Source of the DNA: Acidovorax sp. 69
GTDB taxonomy: Bacteria > Pseudomonadota > Gammaproteobacteria > Burkholderiales > Burkholderiaceae_C
Direction: 5' to 3'
DNA: 64,000 nucleotides
NCBI RefSeq assembly: GCF_002797445.1
Contig: NZ_PGEP01000001.1
Coordinates: forward strand, 1,487,001 to 1,551,000
Shown: positions 27,358-36,306 of the stretch, piece by piece
How positions within the stretch are numbered: the stretch's first letter is position 1
Layout: every line of letters begins with the position of its first letter
Position numbers and translations under genes: made by a program
The notes under the pieces: generated by a model
The model's input: the letters and a program-made list of their open reading frames with translations, nothing else
The model's database searches: none
What the model was told of the DNA's origin: nothing

Positions 27358-28746
27358 CTGACTGATCTCCAGCATCACCACATGCCCTTGTGCAGCAGGC
27401 CAAGTCTGGCCTGTGACCCTTTCACCGTTGAACTCGGCACTGACGGTCCGCACGCCGCCGCTGGGTTTGATCTTGGCACTGGCGGCGCCTGCACCGGCAG
27501 GCACCCCGGCGGGCGCTGTGCCATCCAGCATCATCTTGTCGCGCGCTGGGTCCAGGTAGCCCCGGGGACGGGTCAGGGTGACGATGGATTCGGCCGTTCT
27601 GTCCGCATCGGCGATGCGTTCGGGGCGCAGGTGGATGATGTCACTGCTGCGCGGGAAACCACTGCGATAGACATGGGTGGTGGCGTAGCCGGGGGCGGTG
27701 ATCACGAACTCGATGGGGGAGCCAGGGGGTACCGTCAGCGGGCCCCATTGGCCATCTGTACCCACGGTTTTGCGCAGCAGGGCGTTGCCGGAGCGGGCGC
27801 CGGTGGCCGCGTCGGTGCCATACACCTCCAGCTGCGCCCCCGCCAGGGGCAGGTTGTTGCTGAAGTTGCCAGTTTTGGGGTCTGCGGAGTCCACGCCCAG
27901 GCCGGTGACCTTGCCATTCAGCACCACCGTTTTCTCGGCGGCGATTGCTGTGCGTTCCGGGGTCTTGCCGGTGATGAAACGGTACGTGGCCTCGAACGCG
28001 GCGGGCGAATACGACGTCTCGCGGTGGTCGATGCGGGGAATCACCACGTTGGTGGCGCCTTTCAGCTCGGGGCCTGATGCCGTCACGTGGGTGGGCGTGC
28101 CTTTCTGGCCGATCCACAGCCCATCGGGCTGCGCGAACTTGTCGTTGTTGTCCGAGCGAATGGTCATCCATTTCACCGGGCCGCTCACTTCGTCGCCCGC
28201 CGCATTCTTGGGCGCGTTCAGCCCCTTCAGGAACGGCCCCGTGCCCGAAAACTCATTGCCTTCACGGAATCCTGGAATGGCCCAGACACCATGGTTGGGC
28301 GTGCCGCCCAGGATGGCGTGGCTCACCGTCTTGTCACCGCCGCCGTTGTAGATGTAGTTGCGGATGGCATTGCCGCCGCGCGAGTTGCCCACCAAAACGA
28401 CCTGGCTGGCGCCGGTGGCTTTGAGCACTTTCTCAACCTCGGCCTTCAAGTAGGCCATGTGTTCCGCTGCCGAGGTGCGGCCGGGTTGTGGCTTGGCATC
28501 GTCGTCGCGCGACAGCGGGTAGGGCACGTCGATGGCGTGCAGGCGTTCGCGCGGCCAGCCGTTGGACTCGAATCGCCACGCCGTGGTTTGCCACAGCGCT
28601 GCGGTGTCGCCGTTGCCATGGACGAAGACGATGGGCGGGGCCTCGGCCAGGCTGGGGCTGCGGGTGGCGCAGCCGGCCAGGGTCAGGCTGGCGATAGCGC
28701 CGGCCAAAAGGAAGGCGCGGCGCTGCACAAGGAGGCGTGTGTTCAT
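27355..28746 (-). CDS. Alpha/beta hydrolase lipoprotein with C-terminal beta domain
   Basis: A 463-residue exported esterase/lipase-like enzyme. A lipobox (LTLAGC) follows a twin-Arg-like QRRAFLLAG start, so the mature protein is probably a lipoprotein. The hydrolase core has the oxyanion strand PPIVFVHGNGD and the nucleophile elbow VLVGNSRGGNAI (GxSxG as GNSRG). The C-terminal third includes a carboxypeptidase-regulatory-like beta module (LPLAGAQLEVYGTDAATGA) and ends in a small beta domain. GGAG precedes the ATG at 28746; a longer upstream frame is not needed. It stands alone after the acyl-CoA dehydrogenase terminator. The substrate (lipid or polyester) is not evident. Confidence 0.82.
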   Translation of the reverse strand: MNTRLLVQRRAFLLAGAIASLTLAGCATRSPSLAEAPPIVFVHGNGDTAALWQTTAWRFESNGWPRERLHAIDVPYPLSRDDDAKPQPGRTSAAEHMAYLKAEVEKVLKATGASQVVLVGNSRGGNAIRNYIYNGGGDKTVSHAILGGTPNHGVWAIPGFREGNEFSGTGPFLKGLNAPKNAAGDEVSGPVKWMTIRSDNNDKFAQPDGLWIGQKGTPTHVTASGPELKGATNVVIPRIDHRETSYSPAAFEATYRFITGKTPERTAIAAEKTVVLNGKVTGLGVDSADPKTGNFSNNLPLAGAQLEVYGTDAATGARSGNALLRKTVGTDGQWGPLTVPPGSPIEFVITAPGYATTHVYRSGFPRSSDIIHLRPERIADADRTAESIVTLTRPRGYLDPARDKMMLDGTAPAGVPAGAGAASAKIKPSGGVRTVSAEFNGERVTGQTWPAAQGHVVMLEISQ

Positions 28747-28762
28747 TGGAATATCTCCAGAA

Positions 28763-28800
28763 AGAAAAAATGCCCGTGGACCGGTGAGTCCACGAGCATT
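28763..28800 (-). terminator. Terminator after the acyl-CoA dehydrogenase operon
   Basis: On the minus strand, AATGC-T-CGTGGAC pairs with GTCCACG-G-GCATT around a six-base loop and runs into six T residues. It sits 30 bases beyond the stop at 28832. Confidence 0.85.
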
Positions 28801-28831
28801 GCAGGGTTGCGTGACAGTCCTTGCGGCTTCG

Positions 28832-29947
28832 TTAGGCAAACACGCCAGCAGTGTCCTGCATGCGGGCCGACACTTCACCCAGGTGGTGCAGTGTGTCACC
28901 GAACGTCGTTTCCAGCTGCGTGAACTTCTTGAAGTAGTGGCTGCCGATGTACTCGTCGGTCACGCCGATACCGCCATGCAGTTGCACCGATTGCTGGCCC
29001 ACAAAACGCATGGACTGACCCAGCTGCACCTTGGCGCGGGCCATGGCAGCACGGCGCTCGGCAGCGGGGGCACCGAGCTTGAGGCTGGCGTAGTAGCTCA
29101 TCGAGCGGGCCAGCTCCAGCTGCATCTTCATGTCGGCCACGCGGTGGCGCAGGGCCTGGAAGCTGGCGATGAACACGCCGAACTGCTTGCGCTGGTTCAT
29201 GTATTCCACGGTCAAGGCGACGGTCTTGTCCATCACGCCCACGGCCTCGGCGCAGGTCGCGGCGATGCCCGTGTCCACGGCGAGTTCCAGCGCGGCCAGG
29301 CCGTCGGCAGTGATGAGCGTGGCGGGGGCGTTGACCAGTTGCACTTCAGCGGCGCGGCTGCCGTCCTGCGTGATGTAGCCCTTGGTGGTGACGCCAGTGG
29401 CCGAGCGCTCCACCAGGAAGAGGGCGATCTTTCCGTCGAGCTGCGCCGGTACGATGAAGGCGTCGGCCAGGTCACCAGCCGCCACTATGCTTTTGGTAGC
29501 TGTTACCGTATGTTCCGCCTGCGCTGGAGCCGCTTTTGCCTCGCAAACATCCAGGCGGTAGCGCGCCTTGCGCTCCTGGTAGGCCAGCACCACCAGCGCT
29601 TCGCCGCTGGCCACGCGGGGCAGCCAGGCGGATTGCACGGCAGCGGGGGCATAGTGGGTCAGCACACTGCTGGCGATGAAGGCCTGCGCAATGGGCTCCA
29701 GCACCATGCCTCGGCCCAGTTCCTCGGCCACCACCATGGCGTCGATAGCGCCCTGGCCCATGCCGTCATGGGCTTCGGGCACGGTGAGTGCAGTCAGGCC
29801 CAGTTCGGCCAGTTCGCCCCAGGCGGCGCGGTCAAAGCCACCGGTAGCCACAGCGGTGCGGCGGCGCTCAAACGTGTAGCCCTTGTCCACCCACTTGCGC
29901 ACGGCGTCGCGCAGTTGTTCCTGGTCGTCAGAAAAATCGAAATCCAT
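28832..29947 (-). CDS. Acyl-CoA dehydrogenase family protein (second gene of the pair)
   Basis: A 371-residue FAD-dependent acyl-CoA dehydrogenase (PF02771/PF00441). Visible landmarks are the N-terminal helical domain from FDFSDDQEQLRDAVRKW, the EYMNQRKQFG segment, and QLHGGIGVTDEY near the flavin site. The loop at residues 137-155, between the N-terminal and beta domains, is encoded by an inverted copy of the dispersed repeat. It follows the other dehydrogenase on the same strand by 130 bases. Such pairs act together on CoA-thioester substrates such as steroid or branched side chains in actinobacteria and betaproteobacteria; the substrate here is not determined. Confidence 0.88.
   Translation of the reverse strand: MDFDFSDDQEQLRDAVRKWVDKGYTFERRRTAVATGGFDRAAWGELAELGLTALTVPEAHDGMGQGAIDAMVVAEELGRGMVLEPIAQAFIASSVLTHYAPAAVQSAWLPRVASGEALVVLAYQERKARYRLDVCEAKAAPAQAEHTVTATKSIVAAGDLADAFIVPAQLDGKIALFLVERSATGVTTKGYITQDGSRAAEVQLVNAPATLITADGLAALELAVDTGIAATCAEAVGVMDKTVALTVEYMNQRKQFGVFIASFQALRHRVADMKMQLELARSMSYYASLKLGAPAAERRAAMARAKVQLGQSMRFVGQQSVQLHGGIGVTDEYIGSHYFKKFTQLETTFGDTLHHLGEVSARMQDTAGVFA
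29484..29540 (+). repeat. Dispersed 56-bp repeat inside the acyl-CoA dehydrogenase gene
   Basis: ACTAT, seven bases, GTAGCTG, then a degenerate ACCGT, TGCGCTGGAGCCGCTTTT. The core is weaker than in other copies but the spacing is exact. The coding strand reads it antisense as PAQAEHTVTATKSIVAA, resembling the RarA and PhhB stretches. Confidence 0.6.
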
Positions 29948-30077
29948 GTGTCTCTCCTTGTGCTGGCTTGTGGCGCCGTGGCGCCTTCTACAACCAGCGA
30001 AGCTCTAGCTGGAACCCCCTCCCGGAGGGGGCATGGGGGAGCAGTCCTGTCGCGCAAGGCGCGGACTGTCATCGGCG

Positions 30078-31259
30078 TCAGCCGAGAACAGTCTGCGCCA
30101 CGATATTGCGTTGCACTTCATTGCTGCCACCGTAGATGGTGGTCTTGCGCAGGTTGAAGTAGGTGGACGCCAGCGGTGCGTTGGCAGTCACGCCACCAGG
30201 GAAGTCGCCCTGCCAGCCAGCTTCCATCGCTTCTTCGATGAAAGGCAGGCTGAACGGCCCGGCGGCCAGCATCATCAGCTCGGCATAACGTTGCTGGATC
30301 TCGCTGCCTTTGATCTTGAGCAGGCCCGCAATGTCGAGTGAGTTCTTTCCTGTTTTCTCGGCAGAAAGCACGCGCAGCACCATCATTTCGAGGGCCACGA
30401 TGTCCACTTCGAGCAAGGCGATCTGGTCACGGAAGCGGCTGTCATCCCACATGCCTTCGGTCTTGGCGATGCGCTTGAGGCGCTCCAGCTCGCGCTTGCT
30501 GCGGTTCACGTCGGCGATGTTGGTGCGTTCGTGGCTCAGCAGGTGCTTGGCGTAGGTCCAGCCCTTGTTTTCTTCGCCAATCAGATTCTCGGCCGGCACT
30601 TCGACGTTGTCGAAGAACACTTCGTTGACTTCGCACTCGCCGTCCAGCAGCTTGATGGGACGCACCGTGACGCCCTTGGACTTCATGTCGAGCAGCAGGA
30701 AGGAGATGCCCGTCTGGGGCTTGCCCTCGGTGCTGGTGCGCACCAGGTTGAACATCCAGTCGCCGTGCTGGCCAAGGGTCGTCCAGGTCTTTTGGCCGTT
30801 GACGATGTATTTGTCGCCCACGCGCTCGGCACGGGTCTTGACGCTGGCCAGGTCGGAGCCTGAGCCCGGTTCGCTGTATCCCTGGCTCCACCACACTTCG
30901 CCGCTGGCAATGCCGGGCAGGAAGCGTTTTTGTTGCTCGGCATTGCCAAACGCCATGATCACCGGCGCCACCATCACGGGGCCGAAGGGGATGATGCGCG
31001 GCGCGCCGGCCAGTGCGCACTCTTCTTCAAACAAATGTTTTTGTACGGCGGTCCAGCCGGGGCCGCCAAACTCCTTGGCCCAGCCAAAACCGAGCCAGCC
31101 TTTTTTGCCCAAAATCTTGGCCCAGCCCTGCATGTCTGCACGGGTCAGGCGCAGGGCGTTGTGCACTTTGTGCGAAATGTCCTGGGGCAGGTTGGCGTGA
31201 ACCCATGCGCGAACTTCGTCGCGAAAGGCCTGTTCTTCGGGGGTGAATGCGAGATCCAT
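30078..31259 (-). CDS. Acyl-CoA dehydrogenase family protein (first gene of the pair)
   Basis: A 393-residue acyl-CoA dehydrogenase (PF02771, PF02770, PF00441). It has the flavin/substrate signature [19 protein letters not shown], the [10 protein letters not shown] strand and [15 protein letters not shown] at the C-terminus. CAGGAG lies nine bases before the ATG at 31259. In this sequence the upstream DUF480 frame runs into it without a stop, which would predict a fusion; I treat that as the result of a one-base loss in the DUF480 gene because a good ribosome site and a complete N-terminus are present. It is followed by the second dehydrogenase. Confidence 0.92.
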   Translation of the reverse strand: MDLAFTPEEQAFRDEVRAWVHANLPQDISHKVHNALRLTRADMQGWAKILGKKGWLGFGWAKEFGGPGWTAVQKHLFEEECALAGAPRIIPFGPVMVAPVIMAFGNAEQQKRFLPGIASGEVWWSQGYSEPGSGSDLASVKTRAERVGDKYIVNGQKTWTTLGQHGDWMFNLVRTSTEGKPQTGISFLLLDMKSKGVTVRPIKLLDGECEVNEVFFDNVEVPAENLIGEENKGWTYAKHLLSHERTNIADVNRSKRELERLKRIAKTEGMWDDSRFRDQIALLEVDIVALEMMVLRVLSAEKTGKNSLDIAGLLKIKGSEIQQRYAELMMLAAGPFSLPFIEEAMEAGWQGDFPGGVTANAPLASTYFNLRKTTIYGGSNEVQRNIVAQTVLG

Positions 31260-31305
31260 GCGGCTTGTCTCCTGAGAAGTTGTATTTGTAGCACGGTCGT
31301 TCGTT

Positions 31306-32006
31306 TTATTCCTGTCCGGGTGGCGACATGGGCGCAGGCTCGGGGCCATGCCCAGTTCTGCGCACAGCCGCTGAACGGTAGCCCGCAGGCTCGCCACCTC
31401 AGTCTCCAGCGCGTCCACCCGGGCCTGCAGGGCCGTGGTTACGCCACTTCCGCCGCCGCTGGTAGCGGGCCCGCTGGCGCTGGTGTCCACCGGCCCACAC
31501 ATCAGATGCGCCCAGCGCTGCTCGCGGGCCCCGGGGGCGCGCGGCAATGGCACGACCAGCGGGCCGCCTTTTTCTGCGCTGCGCTCCTGCAGCTCGTCAA
31601 GGAAGGCTTCCACGGAGGAAATGTCGGCAAATCGGTACCAGCGCTCGGCATTGATGCGCAGTTCGCCCGCTGTTTGCGGGCCGCGCAGTATCAACAGGCC
31701 GAGCAGCACGGCCGATTGTTCGGGTACGCCGACGCCGCGCTGGAAGTTGTGCTCCCAGCGTGTGGTGCGGTTGCCGCTGGTTTCAAACGCCAGCGTCAGC
31801 AACTTGAGTGAGTCCAGTGCCTCCTGTGCGTCGGCGTCGCTCAGAGTCATCACTGGGTCGCGGCTGGTCTTCTGGTTGCAACCGGTGACCAGGCCGTTGA
31901 GCGACATAGGGTAGCTGTCGGGCACGGTGCGGGCCTTCTCCATCAAGGTGGCGAGCACGCGGGCTTCGTGGGGGGTGAGGGGGCGGATGGCGGGATCAAA
32001 GGGCAT
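31306..32006 (-). CDS. yceH: DUF480 (YceH family) protein, one-base frameshift near the end
   Basis: A protein of about 230 residues of the DUF480/UPF0502 family (PF04337), two winged-helix-like domains starting [25 protein letters not shown], with the [13 protein letters not shown] strand and a C-terminal coiled coil ([20 protein letters not shown]). As given, the frame has no stop and continues into the acyl-CoA dehydrogenase. Adding one G to the run at 31342-31345 restores a short natural ending ([15 protein letters not shown]) and a TAA at 31306. Function is unknown; homologues are widespread in proteobacteria. The gene starts only six bases from the inverted-repeat element at 32012. Confidence 0.78.
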
Positions 32007-32011
32007 GGTGG

Positions 32012-32272
32012 GGAGGCTGTCGGGCTTGGGGTTGACTCTGCGTTGTGCGACAGAGTATGCAGGCTGGGCGCCCGGCGCAAGCTGCACTGGCAGTGCAGCG
32101 AGCATGGGCAACGCAGCCTGCGTGCTCTGTCGCGCAACCCTTCGGGCCGCCGCCTGGAACGGCCATGCCGCATTGCGGGTTCGTTGTGTGGCTTGGCCAC
32201 ACGGCCTCACCCGCGTCTTGCCTGGCCGTGCCAGGCGGTGGCGCAGAGTCAACCCCAAGCCCGACCGCCTCC
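32012..32272. repeat. Nested inverted-repeat element with two internal hairpins
   Basis: Two 31-bp arms (32012-32042 and 32242-32272) are inverted repeats with one mismatch. They enclose two hairpins. Hairpin 1 pairs 32043-32066 with 32114-32137; its three differences from perfect pairing all become G-U pairs if the plus strand is RNA, and it holds an apical stem GCTGCACT/AGTGCAGC. Hairpin 2 pairs 32146-32165 with 32223-32242 (18 of 20) with inner stems GCGGGT/ACCCGC and GTGTGG/CCACAC. The whole would fold as a three-way junction. It fills the space between the divergent DUF480 and purN starts. No transposase or clear target duplication is visible. Confidence 0.8.
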
Positions 32273-32292
32273 TAGATAATCCGGGGCAATTT

Positions 32293-32874
32293 ATGAAGAA
32301 CATCGTCATTCTGATCTCTGGCGGCGGCTCCAACATGGCCACCATTGTTCGCACCGCACAACAAGAGCACTGGGAGCAGCGCTACGGTGCCCGCGTGGCC
32401 GCCGTGATCAGCAACAAACCCGAAGCCGCCGGGCTGGCGTTTGCGCGCGGGCAGGGCATTGCCGCCGAGGCCCTCGACCACAAGGCTTTTGGCAGCCGCG
32501 AGGCATTTGATACCGAACTGGCCGCCATCATCGACCGCTACCAGCCCGTGCTGGTAGTGCTGGCTGGGTTCATGCGCATCCTTACGCCGGGGTTTGTCGC
32601 GCATTACGCGGGGCGGCTGATCAACATTCACCCCTCGTTGCTGCCAGCGTTCACGGGGCTGCACACGCACCAGCGCGCGATTGACGCGGGCTGCAAGTTT
32701 GCGGGCGTGACGGTGCACCAGGTGACGGCCGAGCTGGACGTGGGCCCCATCCTGGACCAGGCGGTGGTGCCGGTGCTGCCGGGTGACACGGCGGACACCT
32801 TGTCTGCCCGCGTGCTCACGCAGGAGCATGTGATCTACCCCCGGGCAGTGCGTGCATTGGTGCAGGCGTTGTAG
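32293..32874 (+). CDS. purN: Phosphoribosylglycinamide formyltransferase
   Basis: A 193-residue GAR transformylase (PF00551), step 3 of purine synthesis, using 10-formyl-tetrahydrofolate. The N-terminal phosphate loop SGGGSNM, the catalytic [16 protein letters not shown] (Asn and His) and LDVGPIL (catalytic Asp region) are present. The ATG at 32293 is placed by homology: the protein then starts [14 protein letters not shown] lies eight to eleven bases upstream. Its promoter would have to lie within or before the inverted-repeat element. Confidence 0.96.
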   Translation: MKNIVILISGGGSNMATIVRTAQQEHWEQRYGARVAAVISNKPEAAGLAFARGQGIAAEALDHKAFGSREAFDTELAAIIDRYQPVLVVLAGFMRILTPGFVAHYAGRLINIHPSLLPAFTGLHTHQRAIDAGCKFAGVTVHQVTAELDVGPILDQAVVPVLPGDTADTLSARVLTQEHVIYPRAVRALVQAL

Positions 32875-32954
32875 CTCCGGTGGGGGCGCAAATGCCTGCC
32901 AAGTGCCGTGGGCGCTCCGGGCTGGCGAATATAACGGCCCTTTAGAACTTTGAT

Positions 32955-33010
32955 GCTATCAAAATATGAGCTGCTAGCGCTTATTCGATAAGCGCTATCA
33001 GTCATTTTTA
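32955..33010 (+). repeat. Dispersed 56-bp repeat, intergenic copy with the best palindrome
   Basis: GCTAT, seven bases, GAGCTG, two bases, AGCGCTTATTCGATAAGCGCT, then T-rich tail. The central AGCGCTTAT/ATAAGCGCT palindrome is perfect here. It lies between the converging purN and EF-hand genes in a 260-base gap. Confidence 0.78.
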
Positions 33011-33134
33011 TTCAATAGAGATAGCTCCGGGTATTGCCGTGGCTTCTGGCGCGCGCAGCTCGTCAACTGACGGGCGAATCGCACTGCGCGGCCAGAACGC
33101 AGGGGCGGGCCCGAGGGGCCAGATGGGTGGGCGG

Positions 33135-34166
33135 TCAGGCCATCGCGCTCAGGCCGCCAGCGCTGGAGGACGTATTCCAGTCATTGGCGGCCATTTCGTA
33201 CTGGTGCCTTGCAAAGTCGGCCAGCCGTGCCAGGTCATTGCGTGGGCCGGATTCCTTGCTGTTGCTGGACGATGTGGACGATGTTGTGCTGGTCATTGGC
33301 TGCACCTGGCTTGTCAGCGGGTCGATGAATGCCTTTGATTCGCTGGCACTGAGGGTGGCGTCGCCGTCGGTATCGATGCGGTTGAACAGCGCCGTGATGG
33401 CGTCTTGCTCCACGCTGCTCCTGCCGCCCGCCAGCCGTTCAGTGAGCGAGACCACGCCATCCTCATTGGTATCCAGAGGGTCGTACGTGGCGCTGCCGCT
33501 ATCCGAAGCCGCCCCTGCACCGCCTGGGCCCCCGGGGGGAGGTGGCATGCCACCCATGGCCTGCATGCCACCGCCCACCTCGCTCGCTGCTTCCCCGGCG
33601 GTGCCCGAGGGGCGGGCTGCGTCGAATTCGGCTTGGCTCAGGCTGCCGTTGCCGTCCGCGTCCAGTTGGCTGAACAATTCATCGCTGCTCACGCCGGTCT
33701 GGCTCGCTGTTCCGCCCGACATGGCTTCGAGCAGTGCCTGCAGCTCGGTTTTGCTCACGGTGCTGTCACCGTTGCTGTCCACTTTGCCAAACAGGTCGTC
33801 GCCAGCGCTGCCCGTGGCGGTGTCACTGGCAACACTGGTACCACTGCGGCGCGACTGGGCGAAGGTCATGGTCGAGGGAGGTGCGGGCAGCACGTTTTGC
33901 AGGGTCTTGCCCAGCTCATCGGCATTGAGGCTGCTATCTCCGTTGCTGTCGTACTGGGTGATGAGGTCTGCGGAGCTGGTGGTGGTGCTCACGCCCGTCT
34001 TTTTGGAGACATCGTCCAGCAGGCCTTGCAACTCGCTGCTGTCCACGCCGCCGCTGCTGTCTGTGTCCAACTTCGACAGCAGCCGTTCCGACATTTGCCC
34101 AGGGCGCTGGGCCCGTTGGACACTTGCACTGGACCAGGCACTGCTGACGCTACTGATGGTCGTCAT
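33135..34166 (-). CDS. Six-EF-hand calcium-binding protein
   Basis: A 343-residue protein with six canonical EF-hand loops (PF13202/PF13499 type), each with Asp at position 1 and Glu at position 12: residues 34-45, 73-84, 130-141, 169-180, 232-243 and 265-276. They are linked by Ser/Thr- and Gly/Pro-rich spacers (for example MGGMPPPPGGPGG). The N-terminus has no Sec signal peptide and no lipobox, so the protein is either cytoplasmic or exported another way. AAGGAAC precedes the ATG at 34166. Similar Ser-rich EF-hand proteins occur in Xanthomonas (XopAW-like) and other plant-associated bacteria. It is divergent from the two-component genes, with 296 bases between. Confidence 0.88.
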   Translation of the reverse strand: MTTISSVSSAWSSASVQRAQRPGQMSERLLSKLDTDSSGGVDSSELQGLLDDVSKKTGVSTTTSSADLITQYDSNGDSSLNADELGKTLQNVLPAPPSTMTFAQSRRSGTSVASDTATGSAGDDLFGKVDSNGDSTVSKTELQALLEAMSGGTASQTGVSSDELFSQLDADGNGSLSQAEFDAARPSGTAGEAASEVGGGMQAMGGMPPPPGGPGGAGAASDSGSATYDPLDTNEDGVVSLTERLAGGRSSVEQDAITALFNRIDTDGDATLSASESKAFIDPLTSQVQPMTSTTSSTSSSNSKESGPRNDLARLADFARHQYEMAANDWNTSSSAGGLSAMA

Positions 34167-34323
34167 CGTCGTTCCTTTCGTTCCATGGGTGGGCCAGCGG
34201 CTGGGCCCCCCGGGCGGGAGCTGGCAGCGCCAGTGCCTGCGCAGGGTCTCTCTTCCGAAAGAGCGTGGACAGGCTTCAGGGCCCGAATCCATTGTTGGGT
34301 GCGTGTGTCTCTGTGGTTTGTCT

Positions 34324-34349
34324 GCTTTGTACCAAGCCCGATACAAAGC
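34324..34349. promoter_or_regulatory. Inverted repeat between the EF-hand and response-regulator genes
   Basis: GCTTTGTA and TACAAAGC, ten bases apart, form a perfect 8-bp inverted repeat in the divergent promoter region, 115 bases upstream of the regulator ATG and 158 from the EF-hand start. It is a candidate operator; the binding protein is unknown. Confidence 0.5.
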
Positions 34350-34462
34350 GCCCCTGCAAGGCCTGAACAGGGGGGCAAATGCCCGCCAGATTGTTGCCAG
34401 TGCGCGGTGGGTGCTGCCTAAACTCAGTGTTCAAAGACCCAGACTTTTGCGCACGCAGGCCC

Positions 34463-35191
34463 ATGCAACACATCTTGGTGGTGGACGACGATGTCGAGAT
34501 CACCACGCTGCTCACTGAATACCTCGCCCGTTTTGGTTATGCCGCCCATGCGGCATGCGATGCGGCATCAATGCGCGCCCAGATGGTGGCGCACCCCGTG
34601 GGCCTGGTGGTGCTGGACGTGATGCTGCCCGGCATTGACGGCATTACGTTGGCGCGCGAGCTGCGTGAACGCTCCCGTGTGCCCATCATCATGCTCACCG
34701 CGCGGGCCAATCCGTATGACTGCGTGTTGGGGCTGGAGATGGGGGCCGACGACTACATGGGCAAACCCTTCGAGCCGCGCGAGCTGGTGGCCCGCATCCA
34801 GACGGTGCTGCGCCGCATGGCGGGAGAGAGCGCCCCGACAAGGCCCGGCCCCGACGACGTGGTGCGGTTTGATGGCTGGACGCTGCACAGCATCGAGCGG
34901 CACCTGGTGTCCCCCCGTGGCATGGTGGTGCCGCTGTCGAACGCAGAATTTCGGCTGCTGTGTACCTTCTTGCGCATGCCGCGCCGCATTTTCAGCCGCG
35001 ACCAGCTCATGGAACAGGCCCGGGGCAGGGCGATGGACGCGTTTGAGCGCAGCATCGACCTGCTGGTCTCGCGCCTGCGCAGCAAACTGTCAGATGACCC
35101 GCATTCACCCTCGATGATCCGCACCGTGCGCGGTGCCGGTTACCTGTTCAATGTGCAGTCGCTGCAAGGGCAGGTGGGATGGCCGCGTTGA
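34463..35191 (+). CDS. OmpR-family response regulator
   Basis: A 242-residue two-component regulator. The receiver domain (PF00072) has DDD at residues 8-10, the phosphorylatable Asp at 52 (LDVMLPGIDG), T in MLTAR and K in YMGKPFEPREL. The C-terminal winged helix (Trans_reg_C, PF00486) contains FRLLCTFLRMPRRIFSRDQLME and ends RTVRGAGYLF. It overlaps the histidine kinase gene by 13 bases, so the two are coupled. It is divergent from the EF-hand gene. Confidence 0.95.
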   Translation: MQHILVVDDDVEITTLLTEYLARFGYAAHAACDAASMRAQMVAHPVGLVVLDVMLPGIDGITLARELRERSRVPIIMLTARANPYDCVLGLEMGADDYMGKPFEPRELVARIQTVLRRMAGESAPTRPGPDDVVRFDGWTLHSIERHLVSPRGMVVPLSNAEFRLLCTFLRMPRRIFSRDQLMEQARGRAMDAFERSIDLLVSRLRSKLSDDPHSPSMIRTVRGAGYLFNVQSLQGQVGWPR

Positions 35192-36294
35192 TGGGTGGGC
35201 GCTTGCGCGCATGGGGGCAGCGCTGTCTTCCCGATACCTTGTTTGGGCGGCTGGCACTGCTGCTCATCGTTGCGGTCATCGTGAGCCATGTGCTGGCGCT
35301 GACCTTGATGTTCGAGCTGCGCCCTGCGCACCCACCCGGTCCGCCGCCGCATGAAGTGGCCGTGGAGGGGCCCCCGGGGCCACCTGCTGGCCCGGGGCCG
35401 GGCGGGCGGCGGCCGGGGTTGTGGGATGCACCGCCATCGCTGCAACTGGGCCTGCTGCTCGATATTGGTGTGCGACTGGCGGCCTTGGTGGCCGTGGCGT
35501 GGTGGGCGGCACGCTGGTTGTCGCGCCCGATGAACCGGTTGGCCACGGCGGCGCAGGAGCTGGGCCGCGATATTGAAAGACCCGCGCTGCCAGAGGATGG
35601 CACGCTTGAATGCCGGGATGCCAGCCGGGTGTTCAACCAGATGCAGGCGCGCATCCGGCAGCAATTGGCCGAGCGCGACCGTTTTGTGGCGGCGGTCTCG
35701 CACGACCTGCGTACGCCCTTGACCCGGCTGCGCCTGCGCGCTGAAAGCCTGGACGACCCCCGGGCGCAGCAGCTTTTTCGCCGGGATATCGCCGAGATGG
35801 ACGCCATGATTGCCTCGACGCTGGACTATCTGCGTGGCGTGGCCGGCGCAGAGGCCTGGGTGTTGCTGGATGTGCAGGCGCTGGTGGAAAGCATGGCAGA
35901 CGACCACCTTGCCATGGGCCAGCAGGTCACAGTGGTGGGGCAGGCATCGCCCTTTCGGGTGCAGGCCGTGGCCTTGCGCCGCTGCCTGGACAACCTGGTG
36001 GGCAACGCGATCCGCTATGGAGGCAGTGCCGAGATCGCTCTGCATGACATGGCGGATGCGCTGACCATCGCTGTGCGCGACCATGGCCCAGGCCTGCCAC
36101 CCGAGGAACTCACGCGGGTGATGGAGCCGTTTTATCGCGTCGAGGCCTCGCGCAACCGCCAGAGCGGCGGGGCCGGGTTGGGGCTCACCATTGCCAGCGA
36201 CATCGTGCGCCGCCACGGGGGACGGCTGACTATGGGCAATGCCGAAGGCGGTGGGTTGGTGGCAGCGGCCATCTTCCCGCGTGCTGCAGCGTGA
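35179..36294 (+). CDS. Two-component sensor histidine kinase
   Basis: A 371-residue membrane kinase. Transmembrane helices at about 22-46 and 90-114 flank a short periplasmic loop of about 45 residues that is almost entirely Pro and Gly (PPHEVAVEGPPGPPAGPGPG), so ligand sensing must be simple or occur elsewhere. A HAMP-like region precedes the HisKA box FVAAVSHDLRTPLTRL (phospho-His 175). The ATPase domain has NLVGNAIRYG, DHGPGLP and GGAGLGLTIA. ATG at 35179 has AAGGG upstream; an alternative ATG at 35191 would overlap the regulator stop as TGATG. Confidence 0.94.
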   Translation: MAALMGGRLRAWGQRCLPDTLFGRLALLLIVAVIVSHVLALTLMFELRPAHPPGPPPHEVAVEGPPGPPAGPGPGGRRPGLWDAPPSLQLGLLLDIGVRLAALVAVAWWAARWLSRPMNRLATAAQELGRDIERPALPEDGTLECRDASRVFNQMQARIRQQLAERDRFVAAVSHDLRTPLTRLRLRAESLDDPRAQQLFRRDIAEMDAMIASTLDYLRGVAGAEAWVLLDVQALVESMADDHLAMGQQVTVVGQASPFRVQAVALRRCLDNLVGNAIRYGGSAEIALHDMADALTIAVRDHGPGLPPEELTRVMEPFYRVEASRNRQSGGAGLGLTIASDIVRRHGGRLTMGNAEGGGLVAAAIFPRAAA

Positions 36295-36306
36295 CCTGGG
36301 TCGATC

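Noticed and set aside
31259..32006. A real DUF480-acyl-CoA dehydrogenase fusion protein
   Set aside because: One base restores a natural DUF480 stop and the dehydrogenase has its own ribosome site and complete N-terminus.
32012..32290. Small open frames on both strands within the inverted-repeat element
   Set aside because: They arise from the G/C-rich hairpin arms, share no known domain and appear in several frames at once.
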